Assembly (NCBI GenBank): GCA_017459315.1
Contig: JAFUDD010000392.1
Location: 1 to 8,860, forward strand
DNA from: Clostridia bacterium
Lineage (GTDB): Bacteria > Bacillota_A > Clostridia > Christensenellales > CAG-138
Direction of reading: 5' to 3'
Length of the DNA stretch: 8,860 nucleotides
Part shown: piece by piece, positions 1 through 8,615 of the stretch
How positions within the stretch are numbered: position 1 is the first letter of the stretch
How the letters are laid out: every line of letters begins with the position of its first letter
Notes under the pieces: model-generated
Database searches by the model: none
What the model was told of the DNA's origin: nothing
The model's input: the letters and a program-made list of their open reading frames with translations, nothing else
Position numbers and translations under genes: made by a program

Positions 1-125
1 AAGGCATGATCTCGTTGGAAAAACTGGCAAGTTAGCTTCTTTCACCTTCTTTTGGTGCCTTAGCTTTGCTATGCCCAAAACGCTCCCTTGGCTCCCCTCC
101 ACTTCGATTATCTGTTTTCACACTA
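1..125. other. 3' flank of the operon, lower GC, no clear terminator
   Basis: This stretch is visibly poorer in GC than the genes. The only hairpin seen is a 4-bp CACC/GGTG stem (43-46 with 54-57) around a 7-nt loop, with no U-run directly after it on the minus strand, so it is too weak to call a terminator. It contains the candidate small ORF. Transcription may continue past the window edge. Confidence 0.5.
32..121 (-). CDS. Possible 29-codon small ORF after the last operon gene
   Basis: On the minus strand a GTG at 121-119 opens a 29-codon frame ending in TAA at 34-32. It is preceded by AAGGAG (129-134) with 7 nt spacing; that ribosome binding site lies within the last codons of the GH38-like gene. 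The peptide starts MKTDNRSGGEPRERFGHSK and continues with a Lys/Glu/Arg-rich tail. It is very hydrophilic, has no membrane segment and is probably disordered. Codons such as AGA, AGG, GGA, CCA and AAA are frequent, unlike the GC-ending codons of the neighbours. It may be a real small protein, a decaying or mobile intergenic element, or chance. I do not recognise a family. Confidence 0.25.
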   Translation of the reverse strand: MKTDNRSGGEPRERFGHSKAKAPKEGERS

Positions 126-2405
126 TCACTCCTTTTCAGAGATCGCAAGGCAGCAAAGGCCGTTCGGCCGCACCGTAAACGTCAGCTCGTCCGTTTGCGC
201 CGCGCCAGTCGGACGGCGCCACAGATCGGTCGGCGTCAGCGTCGCGCCGGGCATGCGCACCGTTGCCGTGCCTGATTTGCCGCTGTGATCGCGCAGCCAT
301 AGATACCGTGTCTGTCCGTCGTCCTGCACCGTGACAAGCTCCAGCGTGTCCGGAATGCCGGCTATGAACGCCGGCGCTTCGGGGCCGGACAGCTTTAATG
401 CGGCGTCCGGCGCGGCGGAGCGGATCGTGAAGCGATAGGTAAAATCGCCCTCGATCCATTGCGGGAAGTTCGTGCCCCACATATTGTTGAACAGATTGAA
501 CCACAGCTCCGGCGCGCGGCCCTGCGGGTATTCCGGTTCATATTCATAGAGCCCGCACGACCCGATCGCCAGCAGCGGCGTATCGAGCGGGTACACGGTC
601 ACGGAAGCCCTTTCGCCGACGGCGGCCGCCGCGTCCTCCAGGCAGTAATACGAATGGTTCGCGCAGCGCTGAATCTCCGTCGCAGGGTCGATCACCGCGC
701 AGGGCCGTCCGAGCCGGTAGGCGCTCGGCTCCGCCAGCGGCAGAATAAAGCTGCCCGCCTCGATAAACGGTGAAGCCTGCTTGCCGAAGAGCGACAGCGC
801 TACGTCGATGCCGCCCTCCTCCGGGAACTGCACCGTCATCACGATCCGCTCGGCGTCGCCGTACCGTTCGGCGCTCTGCTCGGTATGGTATTCGAACCGG
901 ATGCGATCCTCGCGCACAACGACGCGGTCAAAGACCGGCGCGAACGTGCAGTGTTCACATTCCGGATACTTGACCCGGCCGTAATCCAGCACGCCCCAAT
1001 CGGTGAACCGGTAGCCGTATCGGCGCAAGAACGACTGCACGTCCTCGATGCCTGCGCGGTCATAGCGGTAGGCGAATACGCCCTTTCCGTCACGACTTTG
1101 CAGGATCTGCGTGTGCAGCGCAAGGTCCTCGACCGAAGCGATCACGCCGGTTTTCGGATCGAACGACAGGCGATACTGTCCGGCTTCGACGGCGGTTTGC
1201 CCATTCTTCGCATAGGCATGCAGCGGCAGCAGCGGTTTTTCGGGCGTGTCGAGCTTCGGCAGCAGCGCCGCGATCCGATGCAGACATTCCGTCGCCCTTG
1301 TCATGCGCGTGCGCTGCTCCTCCCACGAGGTCTCCATGAACCGATACGGCGCGGTGTCGCGGGCAGCAAGAAAATCTTCTTTTTCGTAGACGCGATCCTG
1401 TCCCAAAAATCGCTTGGTGTCCGCGCCCCATGTATGCTCCTCAAACAAGGCGATCTGCGCATAGTACGCCGCCCACAGCGCGTCCCAGTCCGGGATCGGT
1501 TCCCCGCCGTCTTGCAGCCGCTTCTCATACGCGCGATGCAGCCGCCGCGCCAAACGGCGGTTTTCCCGCAGCGCGGCAACCTCCTTCGGGTAGGAGCCGA
1601 CGCCGTGAATCCACGTATCGGCAAGGTCCTTTGTGACGACCGGCACCGCAGACAGATCGCACTTTGCAAGCTCGCGGTAGAAATCGTCCATCGTCCCGCA
1701 GACGATCTCGGCGTCCGGGTATGCGCGCTTGACCTTTTCGACAAGGCCGGTGATGATATCGGCGGTCTGCGGGCCGCAGTTGTCGGCGGTGTGCATCAGC
1801 GCCATCCACACCGGGAACGGCCAGTCCTTCGGCGGCAGCAGCGTCGTGCCGTAGCCGCCCTTGGAATACATCGTCAGCACCCGCCCGCCCTGCGTGCTCT
1901 GCCACCAAAACAGGCGCGGCACGTCCGGCGGCGTCGCAAACTCGTTGCAGCCGAGGTGCAGAAAGCGGATCCCCGCCTGGCTTAACAGCTCCGGCAGCAT
2001 CAGCCCGTGCCCCGGCACATCGGTCATTTTCCCCGCGACCGGCAGCGGCTTATGATACCGCTCGGACAGCAGCCTTGCGTATTGCAGCGCCTCGGCATAC
2101 TCCTCCGGCGCACAGCAGTCGGTATGCGAGGTGAACGGCAGCGCGTGCCACACGATCTGTCCGTTTTCGATCAGCCGGTCCAGCTCCGGCAGCAGCGTCG
2201 GATCACCGTGCTCAATAATATAATACAACGGCCAGGCGGGCATTGTCCAGACATAGTGAAGCGCCCCCAAATGCTCGGTGGCGCGGCAGGTTTCGATGAC
2301 CTCGCGCAGCATGGCGTTGCCGTAGCCGTGCGTCACGTTCTTCGCAAGATCGGTGAACCCGATATCAAAGTGCGTTTTGAAAACCAGAATGATCTTTTTC
2401 GTCAT
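126..2405 (-). CDS. Divergent GH38-like protein (DUF5054 type), putative alpha-mannosidase-like glycosidase
   Basis: This 759-residue protein has no signal peptide and looks like a distant GH38 relative of the kind annotated as DUF5054. Its N-terminus FKTHFDIGFTDLA places His12 and Asp14 exactly where the neighbouring GH38 has its first two zinc ligands. GKMTDVPGHGLMLPELLSQ aligns with the neighbour's nucleophile segment at a constant offset of 6, giving Asp129 as putative nucleophile and ligand; 9 of 22 residues are identical over 125-146. His324 in FEEHTWGAD is the candidate fourth ligand, but the HD pair typical of GH38 is replaced by HTWG. GTMDDF (237-242) offers an acidic pair as possible acid/base. 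DTWIHGVGSYPKE (263-275) marks the join to the helical bundle (about 265-390); a beta-sandwich region runs from about 405 to the end, starting with YRLSFDPKTGVIASVED. It overlaps the HAD stop by 4 nt and is the last large gene of the unit. Fold assignment is good; substrate and activity are inferred. Confidence 0.82.
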   Translation of the reverse strand: MTKKIILVFKTHFDIGFTDLAKNVTHGYGNAMLREVIETCRATEHLGALHYVWTMPAWPLYYIIEHGDPTLLPELDRLIENGQIVWHALPFTSHTDCCAPEEYAEALQYARLLSERYHKPLPVAGKMTDVPGHGLMLPELLSQAGIRFLHLGCNEFATPPDVPRLFWWQSTQGGRVLTMYSKGGYGTTLLPPKDWPFPVWMALMHTADNCGPQTADIITGLVEKVKRAYPDAEIVCGTMDDFYRELAKCDLSAVPVVTKDLADTWIHGVGSYPKEVAALRENRRLARRLHRAYEKRLQDGGEPIPDWDALWAAYYAQIALFEEHTWGADTKRFLGQDRVYEKEDFLAARDTAPYRFMETSWEEQRTRMTRATECLHRIAALLPKLDTPEKPLLPLHAYAKNGQTAVEAGQYRLSFDPKTGVIASVEDLALHTQILQSRDGKGVFAYRYDRAGIEDVQSFLRRYGYRFTDWGVLDYGRVKYPECEHCTFAPVFDRVVVREDRIRFEYHTEQSAERYGDAERIVMTVQFPEEGGIDVALSLFGKQASPFIEAGSFILPLAEPSAYRLGRPCAVIDPATEIQRCANHSYYCLEDAAAAVGERASVTVYPLDTPLLAIGSCGLYEYEPEYPQGRAPELWFNLFNNMWGTNFPQWIEGDFTYRFTIRSAAPDAALKLSGPEAPAFIAGIPDTLELVTVQDDGQTRYLWLRDHSGKSGTATVRMPGATLTPTDLWRRPTGAAQTDELTFTVRPNGLCCLAISEKE

Positions 2406-2950
2406 GCGTCTTGCTTTTCTCCTTCCAGCTGCCGTTCGAGGCGGTCGATCAGCGGCAGCAGCTCCACCGGGTGCTGTATGCGATAGGTCGGCTTTTCCTC
2501 CGGTGCCGAAGCTCTGTCCGGATAGCGGTTCGACCAGCTCAGATGCACGGAACGGATGCCGAACCGGTTGGCTCCGACCATGTCGCGCGCAAGGTTGTTG
2601 CCGACCATCAGCACGCGCGCCTTGTCCGCCTCCGTCAGGCCGAGCCGCCGCATCGCGGTTTCAAACATCAGCGCGTTCGGCTTTTCAACGCCGAGCTGCT
2701 CCGAGATCACCCATTCGGAAAACACGTGGTCGAGGCCGTTGCCCTTCATCGTGTTGCGAAAGGACTGCTCCAGTCCGTCCGCCACCATCACGATCGTATA
2801 CCCCTGCTCATACAGTGACAGCATCGTTTCCTTCGCGCCCGGAATGCAGTCGGCCTCGTATACGACGCCGTACGGCACCTTGCGCACCTCGGTGCTCTCG
2901 TCGATCACGGTGTCCCCGATGTCAGTAAAAATGATCAGCTTCTTTTTCAT
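2402..2950 (-). CDS. Capless HAD-superfamily protein with altered catalytic motifs
   Basis: This 182-residue protein has the Rossmann-like core of the haloacid dehalogenase superfamily. Motif I is FTDIGDTVID: nucleophile Asp10 is kept, but the usual second Asp (+2) is Gly12. Motif II reads IVMVADG, with Ala57 where Ser/Thr is normal. Motif III keeps Lys90 in GVEKPNALMF. Motif IV is VGNNLARDMVGANRFG, with Asn118 for the first acidic residue and Asp123 kept. Only about 43 residues separate motifs I and II and about 33 separate II and III, so there is no room for a C1 or C2 cap; capless HADs often act on large or open substrates. A D-x-G motif I also occurs in the active sugar phosphatase YihX, so activity is not excluded. 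The gene begins 1 nt after the first mannosidase stop (TGACATG) without a clear RBS, suggesting reinitiation. It overlaps the next gene by 4 nt (ATGA). It may be a phosphatase for a sugar intermediate or a non-catalytic relative; unresolved. Confidence 0.85.
   Translation of the reverse strand: MKKKLIIFTDIGDTVIDESTEVRKVPYGVVYEADCIPGAKETMLSLYEQGYTIVMVADGLEQSFRNTMKGNGLDHVFSEWVISEQLGVEKPNALMFETAMRRLGLTEADKARVLMVGNNLARDMVGANRFGIRSVHLSWSNRYPDRASAPEEKPTYRIQHPVELLPLIDRLERQLEGEKQDA
2419..2426 (-). promoter_or_regulatory. RBS of the second GH38-like gene
   Basis: GGAAGGAG on the minus strand lies within the 3' end of the HAD gene, 13 nt before the ATG at 2405. The spacing is long, but the overlapping ATGA junction would also allow coupled translation. 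Confidence 0.5.
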
Positions 2951-2951
2951 G

Positions 2952-5630
2952 TCAGCAAAACTCGATTCTTACAGTTTTCAGTTCCTTTCCGTTTGCGGAA
3001 GCTGTAACGGTTCCATCTGCGTCCGATGGCAGCGCGTCCCCTTGCCGTTCGCAGATATCGCTGTCGTACCATGCCGCATCCAAGGGCGTGCCGAGCCGCC
3101 ATGCGGTGGCGTCGTTTTGCACGTTGACGCCGCGCACGATCACGGCTTTTCCGTCCTCCGACGGCTTTAAGGCCGTCACGCAGACGCCCTTTCCCTCGGA
3201 CGTGACAAACCCGAACCGTTCCGGCAGCGTCCCCGCCGCCTTCGGAATCGGAATGACGACCGGATCGGCCTGCAGCCAAACGGCTTCCCGCAGACCGCCG
3301 CTTTGCAGCGCGCCCGCCGCGTAGGGCAGGATGCCGAGCTCCAGCTCAACCGGACCGAGACATTCGGCGTCCGGCGTCGGGAACACGCCCCAATCGCCGA
3401 GCTCCGCGACGCTGCGCAGCACCGTGACGGCGATCTGCTTCCGTTCGGGCAGAATTTCATATTCATACGCGCCGCGGTTCAGCACCGCAAGCCCGCCGGC
3501 TTCGTCCTCCGCCGCGACCACATACTGCATCCTTTGGCAGCGGCTCGGATTCGTCCAGTTCGGTCCCGGCACGTCGCCGCGCTCAATAAGATCGAACACC
3601 GAATCCGCAAGGTGCGTCTTACCCGCCGTGTCGGTCGGGAACAGCAGCCGCAGTCGATGGTCACGCACAGTATTGATAAAGCGGGTTTTCAGCCGCACGA
3701 CCGGGCTGCCCGGCTCTAAGGACAGCAGCGTTTCGACCGGCACTTGTACGGTTTTGGGGCTTCTCTCGATCTTTCTTTGCAGGCGGGGCTCCATGCTCTC
3801 CCGCGCCGCTGTCAACGCCGCTTCGTCCGCCGAGACCGGCAGCGTCAGCGTCGTTTCGATGCGAAACGTTGTCCTTTGCGGCGCATCCTCCGTACAGGTG
3901 ATCTTTGCCGTAAGCCCCTCGGAGGTGATCCTTCTGCCGACGGTTTCCCGGAAGATGTATTCGTCCCCGACATCCCCGGTATCTTCATACACGCCGAGCC
4001 CGGTATAGCTGCACCCCGTGGTCTTATCCAGAAGGTCGAACGTGCCATTTTTCTGCACCGTGACGGCGACAAACTCGTTTTCCATCCGGTTCTGCCCGGT
4101 ACAAAGGCCCTTGGCGGCCGTCGCCGCGCCGGTCTTGACGTAGTAGACCGCGTACCCGAACGCAGGCAGTTCCTTTGCCGAAAACGTGATGCGGTAACGA
4201 CGCTCAAAGTACGGCTGCCGGAACCGGTCGTCCGGCAGGTCATAGCCGAACTGCACGCCGAGCTCCTCCACCGTACAGGGGATGCTTTCCCCGTTCGCCG
4301 CGCAAAGGTGCAGCGCGCGTACAGGCTGCCCTTGCGCCGCTTCACGCGCGTCCCGCGTGCCGTAGACGCGGCCGAGCCCGATCACAGCCGAAACAGTCTG
4401 CGTCCGCGTCCACGCGGTGGGGTTCACCACGGCAAACGCGGCTTCGGCGTCCGCCGACTGCGGCGCGGCGATCCGTTCGGCCAGCGCATGCGCCGCCGCA
4501 TCCATGAGATAATCGGCCAGCTGCAGGCTCTTTTCGTAGCGGTAAACGGTTTCGCGGTGCACCTCGTCGATCCCGCAGCCGCAGATGCTGTCGTGCGGGT
4601 GGTTTTCGAGGAAGATCTTCCATGCCCGGCGCAGCAAGGCCTGCTCCTGCGGCGCGCCTGCCATCGCCGCCATTGCCATCAGCGGCTCCGCAACAAGCGA
4701 CAGCTGCGATTCGGCTCTGCGGTTGAGCACCTTGATCGGCGCGCGGGAGGAAGCGGTGTTGCAAAGCGTGTTGTTGCCCGCGGACTCCTGCCCGCAAAGC
4801 TCGCCCGCAACGATCTCCGGCGCCGTGTCACGCTCCGCCTGCACCGCTTCGGCAAACGACGCAAGATCGGAGCAGCGAAATTCGATCTCCGGATAGAGCG
4901 CACGGGCGGTGTTGATCGCTTCGGCAAGGTTTTGCTGCACCGGCTGATGATCGCTGCCGTTCATAAACAGCAGATGGCGCGACGCCGCATAACGCCTTGC
5001 CTTTTGCAGCCGTTCGTCCCAATACGGCTTTGCTTTCGCCGGATCGGTCGGGATTTCGGCGGCGTTGTTGTACCAGCCGGAAAAATACGTGGCCGGAATC
5101 GCGCTCCCGTCGGGACTCTGCCACAAAAACTCGCTGTATTGCGGAAAATGCCCCTTTGGATCGGGATCGGTTTCCCGCAGCGTGACGCCCCGGCCGAACG
5201 CCGCGCTCGTCATGCCTGCCTGCCGCAAAAGCTGCGGCATCTGCCCGACATTACCGAACGCGTCCGGCAGATACCCCACCGGGCAGACCGGGCCGTACTT
5301 TCGGGCAAGCGCCATCCCGTGCAGCAGATTTCGCACGTTGGCCTCGCCGGAGGTCAAATATTCATCCTGCAAAACATACCACGGGCCGAGCGTCAGCCGC
5401 CCCTGTGCGGCAAAGCGGCGCAGCTGTTCCTCGCGCTCCGGGCGAAGCGCCAGATAGTCCTCCACGGCGATCATCTGTCCGTCGAGGTGGTACGTATAGG
5501 CGGGGTTTTGCTCCAAAAGAGCAAGCACGCGATCCAGCTGCGTCAGCAGCCTTGCGCGGTGCTGCTCAAGCGGCAGATACCATTCCCGGTCCCAATGCGC
5601 ATGCGGCACGATATGAACGACAGTTTTCAT
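2952..5630 (-). CDS. GH38 alpha-mannosidase, MngB-like type
   Basis: This 892-residue enzyme belongs to glycoside hydrolase family 38, zinc-dependent retaining enzymes that remove terminal alpha-mannosyl residues. The N-terminus HIVPHAHWDREW gives zinc ligands His12 and Asp14. GYLPDAFGNVGQMPQ gives the nucleophile and zinc ligand Asp123. NHPHDSICGCGIDEVH gives the last zinc ligand, His346. Asp227 in NGSDHQP is the likely acid/base region. Layout: catalytic alpha/beta domain about 1-260, helical bundle about 265-390, beta-sandwich domains about 400-892 with DTGDVGDEY near 551-559. Length and motifs fit the bacterial group that includes E. coli mannosylglycerate hydrolase MngB (about 880 residues) and streptococcal GH38 alpha-1,3-mannosidase. 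No signal peptide is present, so it acts in the cytoplasm on imported substrate. An extended reading frame to 5741 would overlap the regulator gene by about 100 nt and lacks a better RBS. The stop is 1 nt from the next ATG. The linkage it cuts cannot be told from sequence. Confidence 0.93.
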   Translation of the reverse strand: MKTVVHIVPHAHWDREWYLPLEQHRARLLTQLDRVLALLEQNPAYTYHLDGQMIAVEDYLALRPEREEQLRRFAAQGRLTLGPWYVLQDEYLTSGEANVRNLLHGMALARKYGPVCPVGYLPDAFGNVGQMPQLLRQAGMTSAAFGRGVTLRETDPDPKGHFPQYSEFLWQSPDGSAIPATYFSGWYNNAAEIPTDPAKAKPYWDERLQKARRYAASRHLLFMNGSDHQPVQQNLAEAINTARALYPEIEFRCSDLASFAEAVQAERDTAPEIVAGELCGQESAGNNTLCNTASSRAPIKVLNRRAESQLSLVAEPLMAMAAMAGAPQEQALLRRAWKIFLENHPHDSICGCGIDEVHRETVYRYEKSLQLADYLMDAAAHALAERIAAPQSADAEAAFAVVNPTAWTRTQTVSAVIGLGRVYGTRDAREAAQGQPVRALHLCAANGESIPCTVEELGVQFGYDLPDDRFRQPYFERRYRITFSAKELPAFGYAVYYVKTGAATAAKGLCTGQNRMENEFVAVTVQKNGTFDLLDKTTGCSYTGLGVYEDTGDVGDEYIFRETVGRRITSEGLTAKITCTEDAPQRTTFRIETTLTLPVSADEAALTAARESMEPRLQRKIERSPKTVQVPVETLLSLEPGSPVVRLKTRFINTVRDHRLRLLFPTDTAGKTHLADSVFDLIERGDVPGPNWTNPSRCQRMQYVVAAEDEAGGLAVLNRGAYEYEILPERKQIAVTVLRSVAELGDWGVFPTPDAECLGPVELELGILPYAAGALQSGGLREAVWLQADPVVIPIPKAAGTLPERFGFVTSEGKGVCVTALKPSEDGKAVIVRGVNVQNDATAWRLGTPLDAAWYDSDICERQGDALPSDADGTVTASANGKELKTVRIEFC

Positions 5631-5638
5631 ACGCGCTT

Positions 5639-5645
5639 CCCCCTT
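5639..5645 (-). promoter_or_regulatory. RBS of the first mannosidase, overlapping the regulator stop
   Basis: The minus strand reads TTTTAAGGGGGAAGCGCGTATG. The TAA stop of the AraC-family gene shares bases with the Shine-Dalgarno-like AAGGGGG, which ends 8 nt before the ATG at 5630. This supports 5630 as the start rather than an in-frame ATG further upstream at 5741. Confidence 0.7.
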
Positions 5646-6555
5646 AAAACTCGGGCGGACGCTCGTTGGTAAAGGAGGCGCGGTACTGCTGCCGCACATG
5701 GTCGATCGGGGATTCGAAGCGCCATTTCGGATCCTGCGCAAGATTTTTGCGGCACTCGGACGGCGTCATGCCGACGTTCTTTTTGAACTGCTTGGAGAAA
5801 TAGAACTGGTCGTTGTAGCCGACCGACGACGCGATCATCTCGATGGACAGGTTCGGATCGCGCAGCAGATCGACCGCCTTGCTGATCCGGTAATAGATCA
5901 GATAATCCTTTGGGGAAAACCCGGTCAGGCTCGAAAAAACGGCCGTCAGCGCCTTGCGCGAGGTGCCCGCGCTTTGGGAGATGTCCTCGATCGTGATGTT
6001 TTCATAGTAATTGGTGTCGATAAAGTCGAGCGCGCGCATCAGATAAAATTCCGGCGAGTTGGCCTCCGCGCGGGTCTGGGACGAAGCGTTGTCGATCAAA
6101 AAGCCCATGATGCTGTACAGCTGCGCCATGATCTTGCAATAGCGGTTCGGGAACTGCTGCGACGCCCACAGCAGCGCGTCGAAGAACCCGCGCCCCTCCC
6201 CCGCGGCGTTGTCGGTGAACACCGGCTCATACACCGACAGGTTCGCGCGGCTCAGATACCGGTCTACGAGGTATCCCGAAAACGCGATCCACGTGACATT
6301 CATCGTTTCCTTATAATGCGACTGGATCCGGGTCTCCACACCGGGGAACACGACAAAGCCCTGTCCGGCCTCGACCTTGAAGGTGGCGTGGCGCATCGTG
6401 ACGGAGCCGCGTCCCTCGTTGACGAAGTACAGGATGTAATGATCCGGCCGCTCCTGCCGATCCAGATCGAGATCTTGATTTCCGCAGTTATAGACGTTCA
6501 GCGTCAGGTTGTAATGCGACCGGTCGCTGATATGAATGCTGATATTCCTGTTCAC
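5644..6555 (-). CDS. AraC-family transcriptional regulator
   Basis: This 303-residue cytoplasmic regulator has an N-terminal cupin-like ligand-binding domain (about 20-95, with YILYFVNEGRGSV and a GFVVFPG strand typical of AraC_binding). A linker and helical part follow, then a C-terminal double helix-turn-helix domain (about 175-270). The first HTH covers ITIEDISQSAGTSRKAL. The second covers LSIEMIASSVGYNDQFYFSK and ends in FKKNVGMTPSECRK, the AraC family signature. Such proteins usually activate sugar-use genes when the N-terminal domain binds a sugar. It begins with GTG. It sits between the transporter ATPases and the first mannosidase, co-directional with both and with tiny gaps, so it most likely controls this operon and is itself part of it (inference). 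About 30 residues after the HTH (from residue 271) form a polar tail. The ligand is unknown; a mannose-containing glycan or mannose is the obvious guess. No operator could be identified because the operon promoter lies outside the window. Confidence 0.93.
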   Translation of the reverse strand: MNRNISIHISDRSHYNLTLNVYNCGNQDLDLDRQERPDHYILYFVNEGRGSVTMRHATFKVEAGQGFVVFPGVETRIQSHYKETMNVTWIAFSGYLVDRYLSRANLSVYEPVFTDNAAGEGRGFFDALLWASQQFPNRYCKIMAQLYSIMGFLIDNASSQTRAEANSPEFYLMRALDFIDTNYYENITIEDISQSAGTSRKALTAVFSSLTGFSPKDYLIYYRISKAVDLLRDPNLSIEMIASSVGYNDQFYFSKQFKKNVGMTPSECRKNLAQDPKWRFESPIDHVRQQYRASFTNERPPEF

Positions 6556-6561
6556 GGGATA

Positions 6562-6566
6562 CCTCC
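6562..6566 (-). promoter_or_regulatory. RBS (GGAGG) that fixes the GTG start of the AraC-family gene
   Basis: In the 21-nt gap after the OppF-type stop, the minus strand reads ATCGGAGGTATCCCGTG. GGAGG lies 6 nt before GTG at 6555. No in-frame ATG fits a ribosome binding site as well, so GTG is taken as the start. Confidence 0.8.
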
Positions 6567-6576
6567 GATGATGTTG

Positions 6577-7540
<964 letters not shown>

Positions 7541-7548
<8 letters not shown>

Positions 7549-8599
7549 GCTGCTTTTCCCCCTGTTCCATCAGCATACAGCGCACGATATGCCCCGGCTC
7601 CACCGTGAATTCCGGAATCATCCGGTTCGGACAGACGCCCTCGATGCAGTATTCGCACCGGTCATAGAAGCCGCAGCACGGCGGCAGCTCGACCGGCAGC
7701 GGCACGACGCCGTCGATGATATAGAGCTTCTTTTCGCGGCTCTGGTTCATCTTCGGCAGCGAGCGCAGAAGGCCCTTCGTGTACGGATGCTGCGGGTTGT
7801 GGAATATCTGGTGCACGGTGCCGTACTCGACGATCTCGCCCAGATACATGACGGCTACATTATCGCACATATTGGCGACCGTGCCAAGGTCATGCGTGAT
7901 AAAAAGGATCGACATGCCGAATTCTTTTTGCAGGCTCCGCATCAGCTCGAGGATCTGTGCCTGAATCGTCACGTCGAGCGCCGTCGTCGGCTCGTCCGCG
8001 ATCAGAAGATCGGGGTTGCAGCACAGCATCATGGCGATCATTGCGCGCTGCAGCATGCCGCCGGAAAACTCATGCGGATACTGGTCGATGCGCTTTTCCG
8101 GGTTTGCAATGCCGACCTTTTTCAGCATTTCGAGCACATGCGCCCGCGCCGACGCCTTGGTTGCCTTCGGGTCGTGCAGCAGGATGATCTCGGCCAGCTG
8201 ATTGCCGATGGTGTACAGCGGCGAAAACGCCGTCATCGGCTCCTGAAAGATCATGGAGATTTCCGAGCCGCGGATCGCGCGGTATACGGCGCCGTCGCGG
8301 TTCAGTTCCAAAAGGTTCAGCACCTTGCCGGATTTGGTGCGGTACAGAATCTGCCCCGTGCCCTTGCAGTTGTTCGGATTGATGCCGAGAACCTCCTTGC
8401 TTGTGACACTCTTGCCGCAGCCGGACTCGCCGACAAGGCCGAGCGTTTCGCCCTTTTTCAGCGAGAAATTGACGCCGCGCACCGCATGCAGGTCATAGTC
8501 GTCCACGGCGATATGAACGTGCAGATCCTTCACCTCCAGGATGTGCTCCGGCGCAATCGTATACTCGCCTTGGGCCCGGTCTTTTTTGTTGCTTCTCAT
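7541..8599 (-). CDS. OppD/DppD-type ABC importer ATPase
   Basis: This 352-residue ATPase powers an Opp/Dpp-type importer as one half of an OppD-OppF heterodimer on the cytoplasmic face of the membrane. Visible motifs in order: Walker A GESGCGKS (57-64), Q-loop Gln119 in IFQEP, signature FSGGMLQR (178-185), Walker B LLIADEP (198-204, catalytic Glu203), D-loop TALD and H-loop His236 in ITHD. The C-terminal oligopeptide-type tail carries HPYTKGLL (271-278) and four cysteines (309, 315, 323, 341) with the C-x5-C-x7-C-x17-C spacing of this family. In the homologous mycobacterial DppD a corresponding cysteine set binds a [4Fe-4S] cluster. The first 20 residues ([19 protein letters not shown]) are a polar extension before the ABC fold. 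The stop overlaps the start of the OppF-type gene by 8 nt. Family is certain. The substrate is not, because members import peptides, nickel or oligosaccharides, and the downstream mannosidases favour a glycan here. Confidence 0.95.
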
Positions 8600-8608
8600 A
8601 GCCCTGCA

Positions 8609-8615
8609 CCTCCTT
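8609..8615 (-). promoter_or_regulatory. Strong RBS of the OppD-type ATPase, overlapping the permease stop
   Basis: On the minus strand the sequence TAAGGAGGTG contains the permease stop codon (TAA) and a near-perfect Shine-Dalgarno sequence (AAGGAGG). It sits 9 nt before the ATG at 8599. The overlap fixes the ATPase start and suggests translational coupling. Confidence 0.85.

Noticed and set aside
43..57. Hairpin CACC/GGTG as a rho-independent terminator
   Set aside because: Only four base pairs, a seven-base loop and no directly following U-run on the transcribed strand.
2951..2975. An independent promoter or RBS before the HAD gene
   Set aside because: The bases upstream of 2950 are coding for the mannosidase C-terminus and show no GGAGG-like site. 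A TGACATG junction explains translation by reinitiation.
3744..5672. A 642-codon open frame on the plus strand opposite the first mannosidase
   Set aside because: It lies antisense to a gene with intact GH38 motifs, and its translation is an Arg/His/Ala/Pro/Leu-rich string without recognisable domains. Such frames arise from GC-rich third positions.
5631..5741. Upstream extension of the first mannosidase to an ATG at 5741
   Set aside because: It would overlap the regulator gene by about 100 nt and add residues with no GH38 similarity. The ATG at 5630 has an RBS and places the HAHWD motif at the usual distance from the N-terminus.
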